Shown here in pieces: positions 33,080 through 42,194 of a DNA stretch of 64,000 bases. Position 1 is the first letter of the stretch, and each line of letters begins with the position of its first letter. The notes beneath the pieces are model-generated. The model saw only the letters and a list, made by a program, of their open reading frames with translations. It had not been told where the DNA came from and made no database searches. The translations under genes and the position numbers were made by a program. This DNA comes from Duganella sacchari (GTDB lineage Bacteria; Pseudomonadota; Gammaproteobacteria; Burkholderiales; Burkholderiaceae_D). The stretch covers positions 186,001-250,000 of the forward strand of contig NZ_FRCX01000005.1 of assembly GCF_900143065.1 (NCBI RefSeq), read 5' to 3'.

Positions 33080-34057
33080 TCAATCGGTCCGGCCGCGCGC
33101 GGCCGGTTTATCAGTTGCAGGATTGGCCAGCAACGCCAGCGCGCGCTGGCCGTGCTGCTGGCCCAGGAAGCCACGGCAGACCGGCTGGCCACCCGCGCCG
33201 GACAGCGTCAGCGGCTGGTCCAGCGCATGCGGCAACAGCAGCACATCGCCGACCGCGAGCGCACGCAGGCTGCCCAGCGTCAGCTCTGGTCCGGACAGTT
33301 CGGCGCGCAGCGGCAGCGCCTGTTCCCGCAGGGCGCGCAGCAGCGGCACGGGCCGCGCCGCCGGCGGTGGTGCGGCCCGTGCCGGCGCCGCTGTGCACAG
33401 CTGGGTGGCGCAAGCGCCGTTGATCAGCAACTGCCATGGCGCCTGGCCGGCTTGCGCCAGCGGCAGCGTCAACAGCACAGCGCCGGACCACAGGCGGCGA
33501 TCGTCGCCATCCGGCGACGACGCCGGCACGCCGGCCGAAGCCGGTGTCTCCAGCCGCAGGCCGCGCCGCAGCACCGCCTGAAAATCGTCCCAGGCGGCGC
33601 GGCCGATGACCTCGGCCACGGCCGGCTCATCATGCATGGACGCAGCGGCCGGCCGGGCGCCGAACAACGCCAGTTGCACCAGTGAAGAGGCCTGCTCCGC
33701 TGCGCTACGGGCGGCGCCCGGCGCGGCGATCCAGGCCCGCGTGCGCGCACCATCGGCATGCAGCGCCAGCCAGGCCTGGCCGGCCAGCGCAGCGCCAGGC
33801 GGATCCGAGGGTTGCCCGGCCGCGTCGGCGCTGGTGGCTGATGTGTGGCTGGCGTGGCTGGCGTCGATGCCGTCCAGTCCCCAGCTGGCCGCCCAGCCAT
33901 GCAGCAGACTGCCAAGCTGCATCGCCAGTCCCTCGAGTTGCGCGGTACTCCAGTGCAGCAAAGGCTGGCCAGCCAGGTCGGCAAACTGCGCCATGGAGGC
34001 GTCGCCCTCGCGGACCGGCCGCAACGGCGTGCCCGCGCTTGCGGTAGGCGCCATCAT
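33080..34057 (-). CDS. FliM/SctQ-like switch protein with SpoA domain
   Basis: The 325-residue protein occupies the fliM position. The C-terminal SpoA domain is clear (PLRAELSGPELTLGSLRALA, then DVLLLPHALDQPLTLSGAGG, then CRGFLGQQHGQRALALL). The N-terminus lacks the EIDALL-type CheY-binding motif of chemotactic FliM, and the middle (low complexity, Ala-rich) does not look like the CheC-like FliM domain. It resembles the SctQ/YscQ proteins of non-flagellar type III systems more. It overlaps flgE by ATGA. Its function is likely a cytosolic sorting ring. Confidence 0.78.
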   Translation of the reverse strand: MMAPTASAGTPLRPVREGDASMAQFADLAGQPLLHWSTAQLEGLAMQLGSLLHGWAASWGLDGIDASHASHTSATSADAAGQPSDPPGAALAGQAWLALHADGARTRAWIAAPGAARSAAEQASSLVQLALFGARPAAASMHDEPAVAEVIGRAAWDDFQAVLRRGLRLETPASAGVPASSPDGDDRRLWSGAVLLTLPLAQAGQAPWQLLINGACATQLCTAAPARAAPPPAARPVPLLRALREQALPLRAELSGPELTLGSLRALAVGDVLLLPHALDQPLTLSGAGGQPVCRGFLGQQHGQRALALLANPATDKPAARGRTD

Positions 34058-35220
34058 TTACCTTTCATGGCAAACAGTTCCTGCAGCATGTCGTTGGCCG
34101 ACGAGATGATCTGCGAGGACGCCTGATAGCCGCGCTGGGTAATCACCAGGTCGCTGAATTCCTGCGACAGGTCAACGTTGGAGATTTCCACCATGCCGCT
34201 GTGGATGACGCCAAAGGCGCCGTTGCCAGCGGTGCCGCTCTCCCAGGCATGGTTGTCGGTGGCGTCAAACAGGTTGCCGCCGGCCGCCACCACATCGTCG
34301 GCCGTCTCGAAGCGGCCCAGCGCCAGCTTGGAACCCTTGACGGTCTGGCCATTGCTGTAGGTGAGCACCAGCGTGCCGGTGGCGTCGAACGTCATGCGCG
34401 TCAGCGTGCCGGCCGCGTAGCCGTCCTGGGTGTCCATGGCCAGCAGGGTCTGGCCGGTCGAGGCATAGGAGGTGACGTTGTTGCTGAAGTCGAAGGTCAG
34501 CCGCTGCGTGCCCAGTCCTGGCGGATGGTAGTCCCAGACGATCTTGGCATTGGCCGGATCCGGGCGGCCGTTGGTGAAGGTCAGCACGCCAGTGCCCACC
34601 TGGGTCGCTCCTTCCAGGAACACCACGCTCCACGGACCGCCGTTGGCGCCCGGCGGCGTAAACTGGGCCGCCAGCTGGTGCTTGCCACCGGCCGAGTCAA
34701 TCACCGTCAGGTTGCCGATGGTCTGGACGCTGGACGCATCCAGGTTGTTGGTGAAGGTCATGGTGGTAGTGGCCACGGCCGGATTGGTCTTCAGGTTGTT
34801 GATCGAGATTTTGACCAGCGCGCCCTGGGCGTTGTAGCCCATCACATTCGACTGGTCGCTGCGGTTCACCAGTTCACCATTGGGATTGAAGACAAACTGG
34901 CCGGCGCGCGTGTAGTGCAGCTTGCCGCCAGCGTCGCGCAGCGTGAACATGCCGTCACCGTCCACCGCCAGATCGAGGTCGTTGCCGGTCTGGCGCAACT
35001 CGCCCTGCTTGAAGTTGAGCGTGGTGGCGCCGACGTTGAGGCCATAGCCCAGCTGACCGCCGCTACCGCCGTTGCCGGAGGCGTAGAACAGGTCGGAGAA
35101 TTGCAGGCTGGAGCTCTTGAAGCCCGGCGTGTTGATATTGGTGGTGTTGTTGGCAATCGCGCGCAGGCCGTCCGAGTAGCCGCGCAGACCGGTGATGCCG
35201 ACATAGATGGAATCGAGCAT
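34054..35220 (-). CDS. flgE: Flagellar hook protein FlgE
   Basis: The 388-residue protein has an N-terminal rod/hook domain (YVGITGLRGYSDGLRAIANN followed by TTNINTPGFKSSSLQFSDLF), the FlgE/F/G-type mid region (LDLAVDGDGMFTLRDAGGKL, YTRAGQFVFNPNGELVN), and a C-terminal domain (VEISNVDLSQEFSDLVITQR). It polymerises into the hook on the rod. AGAGGAG precedes the start. It is 35 bases downstream of flgD. Confidence 0.93.
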   Translation of the reverse strand: MLDSIYVGITGLRGYSDGLRAIANNTTNINTPGFKSSSLQFSDLFYASGNGGSGGQLGYGLNVGATTLNFKQGELRQTGNDLDLAVDGDGMFTLRDAGGKLHYTRAGQFVFNPNGELVNRSDQSNVMGYNAQGALVKISINNLKTNPAVATTTMTFTNNLDASSVQTIGNLTVIDSAGGKHQLAAQFTPPGANGGPWSVVFLEGATQVGTGVLTFTNGRPDPANAKIVWDYHPPGLGTQRLTFDFSNNVTSYASTGQTLLAMDTQDGYAAGTLTRMTFDATGTLVLTYSNGQTVKGSKLALGRFETADDVVAAGGNLFDATDNHAWESGTAGNGAFGVIHSGMVEISNVDLSQEFSDLVITQRGYQASSQIISSANDMLQELFAMKGK

Positions 35221-35255
35221 GATGTCTCCTCTTCGCTAGGTGATGATGGGTGCGC

Positions 35256-35669
35256 TCACAAGGTGGTACGCACGGCGTTGATCTGGCTCAGGCTCAGGTT
35301 GGTGAGCGGGAGTCCGCCACTGGCGGGGGTAATGGAAAACGTCGGCAGCGCGGTGCTGAAATTGAGCGCATTGACGGTGCCGGTGACCTGGCCGCTGCTG
35401 GTGGCGACATCGACGATCTTGCCGATCAGTCCCACCGACTGCAGCGCCGACTGGGTGCTGATCAGGGTGTCCATCTTGCTGTTGGTGTCCTGGGCCTGCT
35501 GTAGCGCGGTGAACTGCGCCATCTGCGCCATGAAGGCCTGGTTGTCCATCGGCTTGAGCGGGTCCTGGTAAGTCAGCTGGGTCAGCAGGATTTTCATGAA
35601 ATCCTGTAGTCCCAGGTTGTTGGCTTGCAGATCGGCGCTACCCGCGCCACTTACGGCACCTATACTCAT
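35256..35669 (-). CDS. flgD: Hook-cap / hook assembly protein FlgD (short)
   Basis: The 137-residue protein starts at ATG 35669 (CAGGAG upstream, ATGA overlap with fliK). The conserved N-terminal FlgD region is clear: FMKILLTQLTYQDPLKPMDN followed by QAFMAQMAQFTALQQAQDTN. Family members are usually over 200 residues with a Tudor and fibronectin-like part. Here only a short stretch follows (IGKIVDVATSSGQVTGTVNA), so the distal domains are largely missing. Confidence 0.88.
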   Translation of the reverse strand: MSIGAVSGAGSADLQANNLGLQDFMKILLTQLTYQDPLKPMDNQAFMAQMAQFTALQQAQDTNSKMDTLISTQSALQSVGLIGKIVDVATSSGQVTGTVNALNFSTALPTFSITPASGGLPLTNLSLSQINAVRTTL

Positions 35670-36742
35670 GCTGGCTCCTGATAAAAAGAATAGGACTGGA
35701 TGGCAGCCAGTGCGGCTGCCTGTTGTGATGGATCGGCCGGCAGCCGGGCGTTGCGGCTGCGCGTTGAGGTTGCTTCCAGGGCGACCGGCTTGCCGTTGCA
35801 GATCAGCGCCAGCAGCGGCGTGCCCTGGGCGTCGCAGCTGCGCTGCAACAGTGCACGCAGCTGCGTCAGCCCGTTGGCGTCCAGCTGGCTGTCGCGCACG
35901 GCGCCAATCCAGATACGCACGCCCTGCGGCGACCATTCGGCATGCAGGCGCAGCGGCGTATCTTCCGCACCCGCGCCGGCATCGGCCGGTGCGCTGGCGG
36001 GCCGCTCGTCCGCCAGCGGCGCCGGCGCGTCGGCAGCGGCGTCCTCCTCCACCGGCCCGGTTTGCGAGGATGGCGTACCCGCCTGCGGCGCTGCGGCGCC
36101 CGGCAGTCCCGGCACAGTTGCGCCGGCCGGCGGCGCCACGCTCACGCTGAACTCTGCCTGCCATTGCGGCGCCAGCTCGCGCAGACTGGCTGCCAGCATG
36201 GATTGCAAGGCCGCTGCCGCGCTGCCGGCAGCAGCGCCGGACAAGCCTGGCGCCGCCGGAGACGGTAACCCCAATGTGGCCGTACCGGCGTAAGGCACGG
36301 TCAGCGCAGGTGGGGCCGCGATGCCCTCGGCCACCAGGCTGTGAGGTGACTGGACGGGATGCTGCGACTGGGCCTGTGGTGCGGCCCCTTCCGCTGTATG
36401 CGGTGACGCTGCGGGTGTAGCCAATGTCCGCGCCGTCGCAGCCGCTGCGAACTGGGCGCCATGCGACGGCATGGCACGCGGCCATGAGGCGGCCGGACTG
36501 GCACGATTGTCCTGCTGCGTGCTTGCCGCCTGTCGCGCCTGGCCGGAGCTGTCCGCAGCAGACGCCGCCACCTCCGGCCGTGCCGAGGCGGGAAGCAAGC
36601 CATGCTGCAGCCAGTCCGTACACTGGGTCTGTTCCATCACGCGCAGCCAGGCCTGCTGCTGCGCTGCCAGCACATCCGCCGCCGCAGACGCCGTGCGCGC
36701 TGGCGCGGATGCTGTCAGTGCCGTATCCAGTTCTGTCTTCAT
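35666..36742 (-). CDS. fliK: Hook-length control protein FliK
   Basis: The 358-residue protein has a long Ala/Pro/Gln-rich low-complexity N-terminus, as is usual for FliK rulers, and a compact C-terminal domain (PLRLHAEWSPQGVRIWIGAV, then GLTQLRALLQRSCDAQGTPL). FliK measures the hook and switches export specificity through FlhB. Its presence is notable, because no late substrates (filament, hook-associated proteins) are encoded in this operon. It overlaps fliJ and flgD by ATGA. Confidence 0.8.
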   Translation of the reverse strand: MKTELDTALTASAPARTASAAADVLAAQQQAWLRVMEQTQCTDWLQHGLLPASARPEVAASAADSSGQARQAASTQQDNRASPAASWPRAMPSHGAQFAAAATARTLATPAASPHTAEGAAPQAQSQHPVQSPHSLVAEGIAAPPALTVPYAGTATLGLPSPAAPGLSGAAAGSAAAALQSMLAASLRELAPQWQAEFSVSVAPPAGATVPGLPGAAAPQAGTPSSQTGPVEEDAAADAPAPLADERPASAPADAGAGAEDTPLRLHAEWSPQGVRIWIGAVRDSQLDANGLTQLRALLQRSCDAQGTPLLALICNGKPVALEATSTRSRNARLPADPSQQAAALAAIQSYSFYQEPA

Positions 36743-37218
36743 GCTTGCGGCTCCGTTTGCGCGTGCCAGACCCTGCGCGCCATCCACTCGCGGTCCATCT
36801 CGCTGGCGATGCGGCTGGCCTGCTGCTGGCCGTAGTCCGCCGCAGCCTGTTCGCGGTGCTGCTCCAGCAAGTCCAGCTTGCACTGCAACTGCTGACATAG
36901 CACGCGCTGCTCGCGCTCCTGTTCGCGCTTGAACTCCAGCTCGGCGGCCACGCCGAGTATCTCGCCGCGCAACTGCGCCAGGTAAGCCAGGTGACGCTGG
37001 TGCCGGGCCAAATCGAAACCCGCCGTCAATTCCCGGCCGCTGGCTTCGCCAAACGCGCGGTAGCGCTGCTCCAGTGCGCGCTGGTGCGCGGCATCGCGGG
37101 CGATCGCCTGCTGCTGCACGGCCAGTTGCCGCTGCTGCGCTTCCAGCTGCCAGCGCTGGCGCTCCAGCAGCGGCGCCAGCGCATAACGGAATCCCCTGAG
37201 GTCTGCACCACTCATCAT
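36739..37218 (-). CDS. fliJ: Flagellar export chaperone FliJ
   Basis: The 159-residue coiled-coil protein starts at ATG 37218, overlapping the fliI stop; a second ATG follows at 37215. Long charged helices (QLEAQQRQLAVQQQAIARDA and ELEFKREQEREQRVLCQQLQ) and the position between fliI and fliK define it. FliJ links the ATPase ring to FlhA. Confidence 0.83.
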   Translation of the reverse strand: MMSGADLRGFRYALAPLLERQRWQLEAQQRQLAVQQQAIARDAAHQRALEQRYRAFGEASGRELTAGFDLARHQRHLAYLAQLRGEILGVAAELEFKREQEREQRVLCQQLQCKLDLLEQHREQAAADYGQQQASRIASEMDREWMARRVWHAQTEPQA

Positions 37219-38537
37219 CCTGCTCCCTGCTGCAAAATCGTCTCCAGTTCGGCCAGCGCTGCCGCGCGCCCTGAGCCGCCCTCCTGCTGCCGCAACCACG
37301 CCTGCAGCGCCGGTTCCAGCGCCAGTGCGCGGTCGATCTGCGCGCTGCTGCCCGCTTCATAGGCGCCAAGGTCGATCATCTGGCGGTTGCGCTCCAACAC
37401 CGCCAGCTGCTTGACCGCTTCCAGCGCCAGTGCGCGCTCGGCCGCTGTCGCCAGTTCCGGCATCAGACGGCTCGCACTTTGCAGCACGTCGATGGCGGGA
37501 TACTGGCCCTTGTGCGCAAGCTGCCGCGACAGCACGATGTGGCCATCGAGGATCGCGCGCAGCGCGTCCGACACCGGCTCGTTGAAATCATCGCCGTCCA
37601 CCAGCACGGTCAGCAGCGCCGTGATGGCGCCGCCGGACGGCGCGGTGCCGCAGCGCTCGCACAGCTCGGGCAGTTCGGCAAACACCGACGGCGTGTAGCC
37701 GCGTGCGGTGGGCGGCTCGCCCGCAGCCAGGCCCACTTCGCGCCGCGCCATGGCAAAGCGCGTGATGGAGTCCATGGTCAGCAGCACCTGGCGGCCCTGG
37801 TCGCGGAAGTGTTCGGCAATGGCCAGCGCAGCATAGGCCGCGCGCAAGCGCGCCAGCGCCGGCTGATCCGAAGTCGCCACCACCACCACGGAATGCTGGA
37901 GACCTTCCGGGCCAATCTGCTTGTCGATGAATTCGCGCACCTCGCGGCCACGCTCGCCGATCAGCGCGATGACGCGGATTTCCGCTTGCACGTGGCGCAC
38001 CACCATGCCCAGCAAGGTGCTCTTGCCGACGCCACTGCCGGCGAAGATGCCGACGCGCTGGCCCTGGCCCAGCGTCAGCAAACCGTCGATCATGCGGACG
38101 CCGGTTTCCAGCACACGGTGGATGCGCGGGCGCTGCATGGGATTGATTGGCGCCGCCTTCAGCGGGCGCATCTCGCGCAGCAGCGGCGCCGGCAAGCCAT
38201 CCAGCGGCGCGCCAAAACCATCGATCACCCGTCCCAGCAGCGCATCGCCGACGCCGATCTGCGCCTGCCTTCCCTGCGCCACCACTTCGCAGCCGGCGGC
38301 CAGGCCGTCAACCGGGCCGTAGGGCATCAGGGTCAGCAAGCCATCGCGCACGCCCACCACTTCCGCCACCACGGGCGCGGCGCCGGGCGCCTGGCTGGCG
38401 ATGCGGCACAACTCACCGATGCCCGCTTCCGGTCCGGCGGATTCGATGGCCTGGCCGCGAATCTGCCGCACCTGGCCGACACGGCGCACCAGTTCGGCCT
38501 CGCCCAGAGCCTGGCGGCAGGCGTCGAGCAGCTTCAT
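37215..38537 (-). CDS. fliI: Flagellum-specific ATPase FliI
   Basis: The 440-residue F1-beta-like ATPase has the Walker A GSGVGKST at about 167-174, the nearby GERGREVREF, the Walker B strand VLLTMDSITRFAMARREVGL, and the arginine-rich ending of the family. FliI unloads chaperoned substrates at the export gate. It is coupled to fliH and fliJ by ATGA overlaps. Length is normal. Confidence 0.96.
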   Translation of the reverse strand: MKLLDACRQALGEAELVRRVGQVRQIRGQAIESAGPEAGIGELCRIASQAPGAAPVVAEVVGVRDGLLTLMPYGPVDGLAAGCEVVAQGRQAQIGVGDALLGRVIDGFGAPLDGLPAPLLREMRPLKAAPINPMQRPRIHRVLETGVRMIDGLLTLGQGQRVGIFAGSGVGKSTLLGMVVRHVQAEIRVIALIGERGREVREFIDKQIGPEGLQHSVVVVATSDQPALARLRAAYAALAIAEHFRDQGRQVLLTMDSITRFAMARREVGLAAGEPPTARGYTPSVFAELPELCERCGTAPSGGAITALLTVLVDGDDFNEPVSDALRAILDGHIVLSRQLAHKGQYPAIDVLQSASRLMPELATAAERALALEAVKQLAVLERNRQMIDLGAYEAGSSAQIDRALALEPALQAWLRQQEGGSGRAAALAELETILQQGAG

Positions 38538-39346
38538 GCTTGCACCTCCGGCTGGCTGTCAATGGCCTGCGCATGGGCGCGGCGCTGCTGCATGAGCAGG
38601 TCTTTGAGCAGCGCCAGTTGCGCTTCCAGACGCGCATCCAGGCTGCCCTGCTGCGCGCGCAGGATGGCGCCACCCAGTTTGACCTGGGGATCGGCCACCA
38701 GTTGCACGCCATCGATACCGGCGCCTTGCGGGTCAGCGGCCAGCATGGCCAGGTCGTCGGCATGCAGATGCACGGTCAGGCCGCGCTGCGTGCGCAGCCG
38801 CGCGGCCGCCTGCCGCAGCAACTGGCGCAGGCCATCCGGCGTGGCGGCAGCGCTGCCCGCCATCTGGCAAACGGCTTCGAAACACAGCGCCACCATGTCG
38901 TCCTCGGCGTCGGCCACGCGTGCGGCCAGCTGTTCCGGGATGGTGCGCAGCAAGGCGTCCAGCGCGGCGATACGCTGCTCAACTTCGGCGCGCGCTGCCT
39001 GCCGGGCTGCTTCGCGGCCCTGTTCCAGTCCCTGCTGATAGGCGGCCGATTTGTCGCGTGTTTCGGCTGCCTTGCGTTCGGCCATCTGGCCTTCCAGCCA
39101 GCCTTTGGCATGGCCCTGTTTGAAGCGTTCGTGCAGGCGGGTTTCTTCTGCGGCGCTTAACTGTGCTGGCGCCGGTGCCGGTGCGGGTAGCGGCGCAGAG
39201 CCAGTGGCGGCCGCAGGAACGGCGGCAGGCGCCACTGCGCTCACCGCTGCTTTCGCCGTGGGGCGCGGCAGCACATGCGGCCGCATGCCCAGCGTGATAT
39301 CACGCAGCACCACCAGGCTGTCGTCGAGATGGCTGGCCTTAATCAT
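38534..39346 (-). CDS. fliH: Flagellar assembly protein FliH
   Basis: The 270-residue protein starts at ATG 39346, overlapping the FliG-like stop. After an Ala/Pro-rich stretch comes the FliH stalk with small-residue repeats (KGWLEGQMAERKAAETRDKS, AAYQQGLEQGREAARQAARA) and a V-ATPase-E-like C-terminus (VQLVADPQVKLGGAILRAQQ). It regulates and tethers FliI to the C-ring. Confidence 0.88.
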   Translation of the reverse strand: MIKASHLDDSLVVLRDITLGMRPHVLPRPTAKAAVSAVAPAAVPAAATGSAPLPAPAPAPAQLSAAEETRLHERFKQGHAKGWLEGQMAERKAAETRDKSAAYQQGLEQGREAARQAARAEVEQRIAALDALLRTIPEQLAARVADAEDDMVALCFEAVCQMAGSAAATPDGLRQLLRQAAARLRTQRGLTVHLHADDLAMLAADPQGAGIDGVQLVADPQVKLGGAILRAQQGSLDARLEAQLALLKDLLMQQRRAHAQAIDSQPEVQA

Positions 39347-39975
39347 GCCCAACTCCTGGTCACGCTGCGTCGCCACCATCCGCCCCAGCGGCCGGCGCTG
39401 GCGGCAACCGGCGCCGGTGCGCTGGCGGGCAGTGCCGGCTGTACCCGCAGGCGCTGGTACAACGTCATCATCAGGCAGGCCGCCAACTGGGCCGCCGCCA
39501 CATCCGTCTGCGGCAAGGCACGCAAGCGCTGCAGTTGCGCCAGAATGCGCTGCCGCTGCGGCGCACCGAAATGCGACAGCAACTGCGCCTGCCAATGCCA
39601 GTCGCGCAGGTGCAGCAGCCATGCCACCAGCGCCTCCGGTTCCGCCATCAGCAGCTGGGCCAGGCCCGCCGGGTCGGCCAGTTGCAGCGCCTGCTCTGCC
39701 TGACGTGCCATCGCCCCGGCATCGGTGCCGGTGTTCCCGCCTGCCACATCCGCTGCGCTGACCGGACTGGTTTGCTGTGCACGGTGCTGGCGCAGCGCTT
39801 CCTGCAGCAGCGCCGGATCTGCCGGGATGCCCAGTGAGTTCAACTCATCCAGCAACTGGCGTACCGCCGCGCGCTGATCTGGCGCCAGTTGGGACAGCAG
39901 CCAGTCGCGGTCGCGCGGCGCCATCGCGTGCAGTGTCAGCGCCGTGCGGCGCAAGCCTGTCGCACTGAAATTCAC
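39343..39975 (-). CDS. FliG-like protein lacking the C-terminal torque domain
   Basis: The protein has 210 residues (GTG start overlapping the fliF stop) and sits exactly where fliG belongs, between fliF and fliH. The N-terminal helices (LLSQLAPDQRAAVRQLLDEL) and a degenerate middle domain (LAQLLMAEPEALVAWLLHLR followed by QAQLLSHFGAPQRQRILAQL) recall FliG. In the middle domain AEPE replaces the usual EHPQ motif. Ordinary FliG has about 330 residues, with a charged C-terminal domain that meets the stator. Here the protein ends in RWGGWWRRSVTRSWA instead. It could join MS-ring and C-ring but not generate torque in the known way. Confidence 0.65.
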   Translation of the reverse strand: MNFSATGLRRTALTLHAMAPRDRDWLLSQLAPDQRAAVRQLLDELNSLGIPADPALLQEALRQHRAQQTSPVSAADVAGGNTGTDAGAMARQAEQALQLADPAGLAQLLMAEPEALVAWLLHLRDWHWQAQLLSHFGAPQRQRILAQLQRLRALPQTDVAAAQLAACLMMTLYQRLRVQPALPASAPAPVAASAGRWGGWWRRSVTRSWA

Positions 39976-41396
39976 AGCACGTCCTCCGCTTCATGTGGCC
40001 GGCGCAGCCAGTGCTGGACCTGTTCCAGTGCGGCGCGGCGCTGGGCATCGCTCAAGGCGGGCGGCGCCGGCGAGCGGCGGCGGGCCGCCAGCAGTACCGC
40101 CGTCAGCACCACCAGCACGGCCAGACCACCCAGGCTGACCACCACCGGATGCAGGCCATTGCCCGCGACCGGCGCTGAAGCGGTACCGCCGGCCGCAGCT
40201 TGCGCTGGCAATGGCTCGGGCTGCGCTGCCGGCGCTGGCGTGGCCAGGCCGTCCAGGCACTGCACCTCGACGGTGTCGCCACGCTGTTCCGACAGGCCCG
40301 CTGTGGTGGCGACAATGCGCCGCACCTGGTCCAGCTGGTCCAGGCTCAGCGACTTGTAGACCACCGCCACCACGTGCAGATGCTGTATCGAACCCGGCTG
40401 GCTGACGATCTGCTCCACGCGCCGCCCCACCTGGTAGTCCAGCTCATGCTGCGAACTGCCGCCCTTGGCCGCTTCGGCCGCCTTCACGTCCAGCGGTGCG
40501 CCGCTTTCATGGATGCTTTCGCGTTCGCGGACGATGACGCCAGTCGGCGTCTGGCCGCTTTTGGCGGGTGGCGCCACCACGCTTTCCTGCGTGGCGCGCA
40601 CCTGGTCCATATTCAACGTGGCGTCCACACTGGCCACGGTCTGGCCGGCGCCAAAGGTCTTGTCCAGCACCTCGGCCACCTTGCGCGCCAGGTACTGTTC
40701 GGTTTCCTTTTTCAGGTCCAGCTGGCTGCCGCCGGGACTATCGCCCTCGGTCTCGGACGGCGCCCGCGTCAGCGCTACGCCATGCTGGTCAACGATGGTC
40801 ACGTCCTGCACCGCCATGCCCGGCATGGCGGCCGCCACCAACCGCTGGATGCCCGTGATCTGGTCCTTGTGCAGCAACTGGCCGGGCTTGAGCGTGACCG
40901 TGATGGCGGCCTTGGGCCGGTTATTCTGCTGGCGGAACAGCCCCTGCTCCGGCAGCGCCAGATGCACGCGCACGTCGCGGATTTCCGCCAGCGCCATGAT
41001 GGTGCGCGTGAGCTCGCCCTGCAGCGCACGCTGGTAATTGATCTTCTGCGCGAATTCGGTCATGCCGAAATCGGTATTGTTGAACAGCTCAAACCCCACC
41101 GCGCCATGCAGCGGCAACTCCTTGTCCATGACCTTCAGCCGCACACGGTGCACGGCATCCTTGTCAACCAGGATGGTGGTGCCGTTGTCGCCAAGCTGAT
41201 AAGGCGTTTTCAGCCGCTCCAGTTCGGTCACGATGGCCGCGCTGTCCTGCGGCGTGAGGTCGGCAAACAGCACGCGGTACTCGGTTTTGAGCAGCCACCA
41301 TCCGGCCACGCCAGTCGCACCGGCGAGCAGCAGCACGCTCACCACCAGGCTGACGCGCGCACCCTTACTCAAGTTATCCCAAAAGCCATTCAGCAA
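39972..41396 (-). CDS. fliF: MS-ring protein FliF
   Basis: The protein has about 474 residues. The chosen start is the TTG at 41396, with GGAG six bases upstream; an alternative TTG lies four codons earlier (41408), and no ATG is available. A first transmembrane helix (VSLVVSVLLLAGATGVAGWW), ring-building motifs (YRVLFADLTPQDSAAIVTEL, INYQRALQGELTRTIMALAE, VHLALPEQGLF), and a second helix near the C-terminus (VVVSLGGLAVLVVLTAVLLA) are clear. It is shorter than the usual 550 residues in the periplasmic loop. It is the platform of the basal body. Confidence 0.93.
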   Translation of the reverse strand: MLNGFWDNLSKGARVSLVVSVLLLAGATGVAGWWLLKTEYRVLFADLTPQDSAAIVTELERLKTPYQLGDNGTTILVDKDAVHRVRLKVMDKELPLHGAVGFELFNNTDFGMTEFAQKINYQRALQGELTRTIMALAEIRDVRVHLALPEQGLFRQQNNRPKAAITVTLKPGQLLHKDQITGIQRLVAAAMPGMAVQDVTIVDQHGVALTRAPSETEGDSPGGSQLDLKKETEQYLARKVAEVLDKTFGAGQTVASVDATLNMDQVRATQESVVAPPAKSGQTPTGVIVRERESIHESGAPLDVKAAEAAKGGSSQHELDYQVGRRVEQIVSQPGSIQHLHVVAVVYKSLSLDQLDQVRRIVATTAGLSEQRGDTVEVQCLDGLATPAPAAQPEPLPAQAAAGGTASAPVAGNGLHPVVVSLGGLAVLVVLTAVLLAARRRSPAPPALSDAQRRAALEQVQHWLRRPHEAEDVL

Positions 41397-41430
41397 GATA
41401 ATCTCCAACTTATAGTTACGTTGATACCGC

Positions 41431-41748
41431 TTAAATCTGCATCCGCATCACATCCTGATAGGCTTCCAGCAGGCGGCTGCGGACCTGCATCATGAGCTGG
41501 AAGGACAGGCGTGATTCTTCCAGATTCACCATCACCTGGTGCAGGTTGACGGACTGGCCGAGCGCCAGCGCCTGCGTCTCCGACTGGCTATGCAGCAGCG
41601 CCTGATTGACCTGCTCCAGGCCGTGCGTCACCATGCTGCCGAAGCCGCCGCCCAATGGCGCCACGGCCGGCAGCGCCGACGCCGACACCGGCGAAGCGAT
41701 GGGCGCGAGCGTGGGCAGGGCCAGCGGTGCGATGCTCTCAATGCTCAT
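41431..41748 (-). CDS. fliE: Hook-basal body protein FliE
   Basis: The 105-residue protein has the conserved C-terminus SFQLMMQVRSRLLEAYQDVM and the upstream VNLHQVMVNLEESRL, typical of FliE, which joins MS ring and rod. It follows flgC by one base, as in many flgBC-fliE clusters. Size is normal. Confidence 0.93.
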   Translation of the reverse strand: MSIESIAPLALPTLAPIASPVSASALPAVAPLGGGFGSMVTHGLEQVNQALLHSQSETQALALGQSVNLHQVMVNLEESRLSFQLMMQVRSRLLEAYQDVMRMQI

Positions 41749-41749
41749 C

Positions 41750-42184
41750 TCAGCCTCCGATATCCAGGGTCTTGAGCGCCATGCTGCGCGCTGCGTTCAT
41801 GGCGGCCACATTGGCTTCGTAGGAGCGCATGGCCGCCATGATGGTGGTCATTTCAGCGGCGGCGTCCACGCCGGCATACGTGACCACGCCGCGCGCATTG
41901 GCCAGCGGATTGCCTGGTTCATACACTTCGCGCGGCGCCTGCTCCGAGGGCTCGACGCTGACCACGCTGCCGGCCGCATTCGACTGGCCCAGCGCCAGCA
42001 GGCTGGCAAAGGACGCACCGTGTAATCCCACGTGGCGCGCCAGTACCCGCATCGGGTGATAGCCCTGGCCGTCCGCCCCCACCACGGTGTTGGCGTTGGC
42101 GAGATTGAGGGCGGCGACATCGACCCGGCTGCGTTCAATCTGCATGCCGGCCGCGCTGATGGCGAAACTCTGGCTGTAATCCAT
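41750..42184 (-). CDS. flgC: Proximal rod protein FlgC
   Basis: The 144-residue protein starts at ATG 42184 (AAGGAG upstream; the longer frame has no support). It has the rod signature FAISAAGMQIERSRVDVAAL followed by NLANANT, plus VYEPGNPLANARGVVTYAGV and the C-terminal helix EMTTIMAAMRSYEANVAAMN. Confidence 0.93.
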   Translation of the reverse strand: MDYSQSFAISAAGMQIERSRVDVAALNLANANTVVGADGQGYHPMRVLARHVGLHGASFASLLALGQSNAAGSVVSVEPSEQAPREVYEPGNPLANARGVVTYAGVDAAAEMTTIMAAMRSYEANVAAMNAARSMALKTLDIGG

Positions 42185-42194
42185 GGATAGCTCC

